Assembly (NCBI GenBank): GCA_016649455.1
Contig: JAENXO010000185.1
Coordinates: 1 to 5,806, forward strand
From: Gemmatimonadota bacterium
Lineage (GTDB): Bacteria; Gemmatimonadota; Gemmatimonadetes; Palauibacterales; Palauibacteraceae
Length of the DNA: 5,806 nt
Direction: 5' to 3'
Below the pieces are notes generated by a model. It searched no databases. It worked only from the letters and a program-made list of their open reading frames with translations, and had not been told where the DNA came from. Positions 4,877 to 5,806 of the stretch are shown here, in pieces (position 1 is the stretch's first letter; each line of letters starts with the position of its first letter). Made by a program: the position numbers and the translations under genes.

Positions 4877-5806
4877 CTACGACCCCTCGCCGTCCCGGGT
4901 CCAGGTCTCGAAGAACCCCGACCCGTCCTCGGCCACCGGATCTCCGAGCAGCTGCCCCCTCACCTCGGCCCTGCCCCGCATCTGGTGGAAGTACGCGTCA
5001 TCCTCTTCGCGCGGCGTGATCCGCAGGTGGTCCACCGACACGCGCAGCGTGAGCGAATCCGCGCCCCGATCGGCACGCAGCACGAATCCGGTCGGGCGCA
5101 GCTCGGCGCCCGCCGCGGCACCCTGCCCTGCTCGAGGCCCCGACCACTCGTACTCGATCTCCCGGATCGGCAGCACGCCGCGCAGGCCGAGGCTGTCCAC
5201 GACGAACAGGAACCGGCCGCCCCGGGCGATCTCCGCGGCCGCGGCGTCCAACTCCCCGTCCCGCCGCACTCCCCCGTACAGGATCGTCAGGTCTCCGGCT
5301 CGGGCGAACCCCCAGTCCCAGGTGACCCGGCGCCACACGCCCCAGTTGTGGTCGTGGTAGGAGGGCGCGGCCACGAGCGCCGCGCACTGGCCACCGGTGC
5401 ACAGCCGGCCTTCCGACATCCCGTCCAGCACGGGTACGACGTAGCCGGAGGTGAATCCGCCCGGTGACACGTCCACCGGCGGCAGGTAGCGCCTGTCGGA
5501 CGGCGACAGCACGAGATCGAGCACCAGCGTGTCCGCTGCTCCGTCCGCGGCCGGTACCCGCGCCCTGAGCTCGTAGCGACCATCGGAGCGGAGCCGCACG
5601 GAGGACTCGCCGATCTCGAGGTCGGGACGGTCCGTCGCGAACCGCACCTTCCCCGCTTCCTGCCGGTCTTCGAACCGGCGCTCGGTTCCGTCCAGCCGCA
5701 CGAGGTTGGCGAGGATCTGGCCACCCCACGCCGAATCTGCGTGACTGCCGCCCACCAGGTAGGTCAGGTACAGCCAGGACTGCTCGTCCGGCGACAGGAT
5801 GTTGAA
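4877..5806 (-). CDS. CrtC/AttH lipocalin-like protein, 5'-truncated
   Basis: The minus-strand frame is open to the window edge; the visible 309 residues begin FNILSPDEQSWLYLTYLVGG, so a GTG at 5755 is internal. The stop is TAG (4879-4877). The diagnostic element is YHDHNWG (visible residues 150-156, bases 5359-5339) followed by W-x-W-G, which marks the CrtC/AttH family: two lipocalin-like beta barrels, including carotenoid 1,2-hydratase (hydroxyneurosporene synthase) and AttH-type proteins often encoded with lipoprotein ABC transporters. The alternating hydrophobic pattern agrees with beta barrels. No carotenoid or transporter gene is visible, so substrate and reaction are unknown. A signal peptide, if any, lies outside the window. 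Convergent with, and probably unrelated to, the cyclase operon. Confidence 0.85.
   Translation of the reverse strand, partial: FNILSPDEQSWLYLTYLVGGSHADSAWGGQILANLVRLDGTERRFEDRQEAGKVRFATDRPDLEIGESSVRLRSDGRYELRARVPAADGAADTLVLDLVLSPSDRRYLPPVDVSPGGFTSGYVVPVLDGMSEGRLCTGGQCAALVAAPSYHDHNWGVWRRVTWDWGFARAGDLTILYGGVRRDGELDAAAAEIARGGRFLFVVDSLGLRGVLPIREIEYEWSGPRAGQGAAAGAELRPTGFVLRADRGADSLTLRVSVDHLRITPREEDDAYFHQMRGRAEVRGQLLGDPVAEDGSGFFETWTRDGEGS

Noticed and set aside
4808..5467. Plus-strand frame opposite the CrtC/AttH-like gene
   Set aside because: The minus strand encodes the family motif YHDHNWG and a beta-rich protein; the plus frame has only shadow composition.

Overview
The window is GC-rich bacterial DNA with tightly packed genes, strong third-position GC bias and no mobile element, CRISPR array, tRNA or rRNA that I can see. 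Host phylum cannot be fixed from the sequence. The gene types and composition suit a free-living high-GC lineage such as Gemmatimonadota, Acidobacteriota or Myxococcota, but that is a guess.

Layout. (1) 1-552 (+) is the 3' part of a Crp/Fnr-family regulator gene. (2) 553-800 is a regulatory region. It holds a perfect CRP-type palindrome (558-573), three weaker relatives of it, a TATATT -10 element (710-715) and a structured 5' leader. (3) 801-980 (+) is a 59-residue protein with an acidic helical front and a basic tail of three MPRKA repeats. (4) 1012-1049 is a perfect 16-bp hairpin that looks like a terminator or attenuator. (5) 1115-4339 (+) is a 1074-residue soluble adenylate cyclase (zinc ribbon, class III cyclase, P-loop ATPase, TPR repeats). 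(6) 4336-4722 (+) is a DUF3307-like membrane protein overlapping the cyclase stop by 4 bp. (7) 4723-4869 has no intact gene but keeps what looks like the C-terminal end of a PIN-domain gene. (8) 4877-5806 (-) is a convergent, 5'-truncated CrtC/AttH lipocalin-like protein.

How the parts may work together. The most interesting unit is 1-4722: a Crp-type regulator, CRP-type DNA sites, a small repeat-tailed protein, an sAC-like cyclase and a translationally coupled membrane protein. The regulator's recognition helix keeps the Arg-Glu-x3-Arg pattern that reads TGTGA in E. coli CRP, and a perfect TGTGA-N6-TCACA lies six bases past its stop codon. Yet its visible ligand pocket lacks the Glu, Arg and Ser that hold cAMP in CRP. 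So the obvious model (the cyclase makes cAMP, which the neighbouring regulator senses) has DNA-side support and ligand-side evidence against it. The small protein is unassigned; a peptide precursor or a regulator/partner of the cyclase are both possible.
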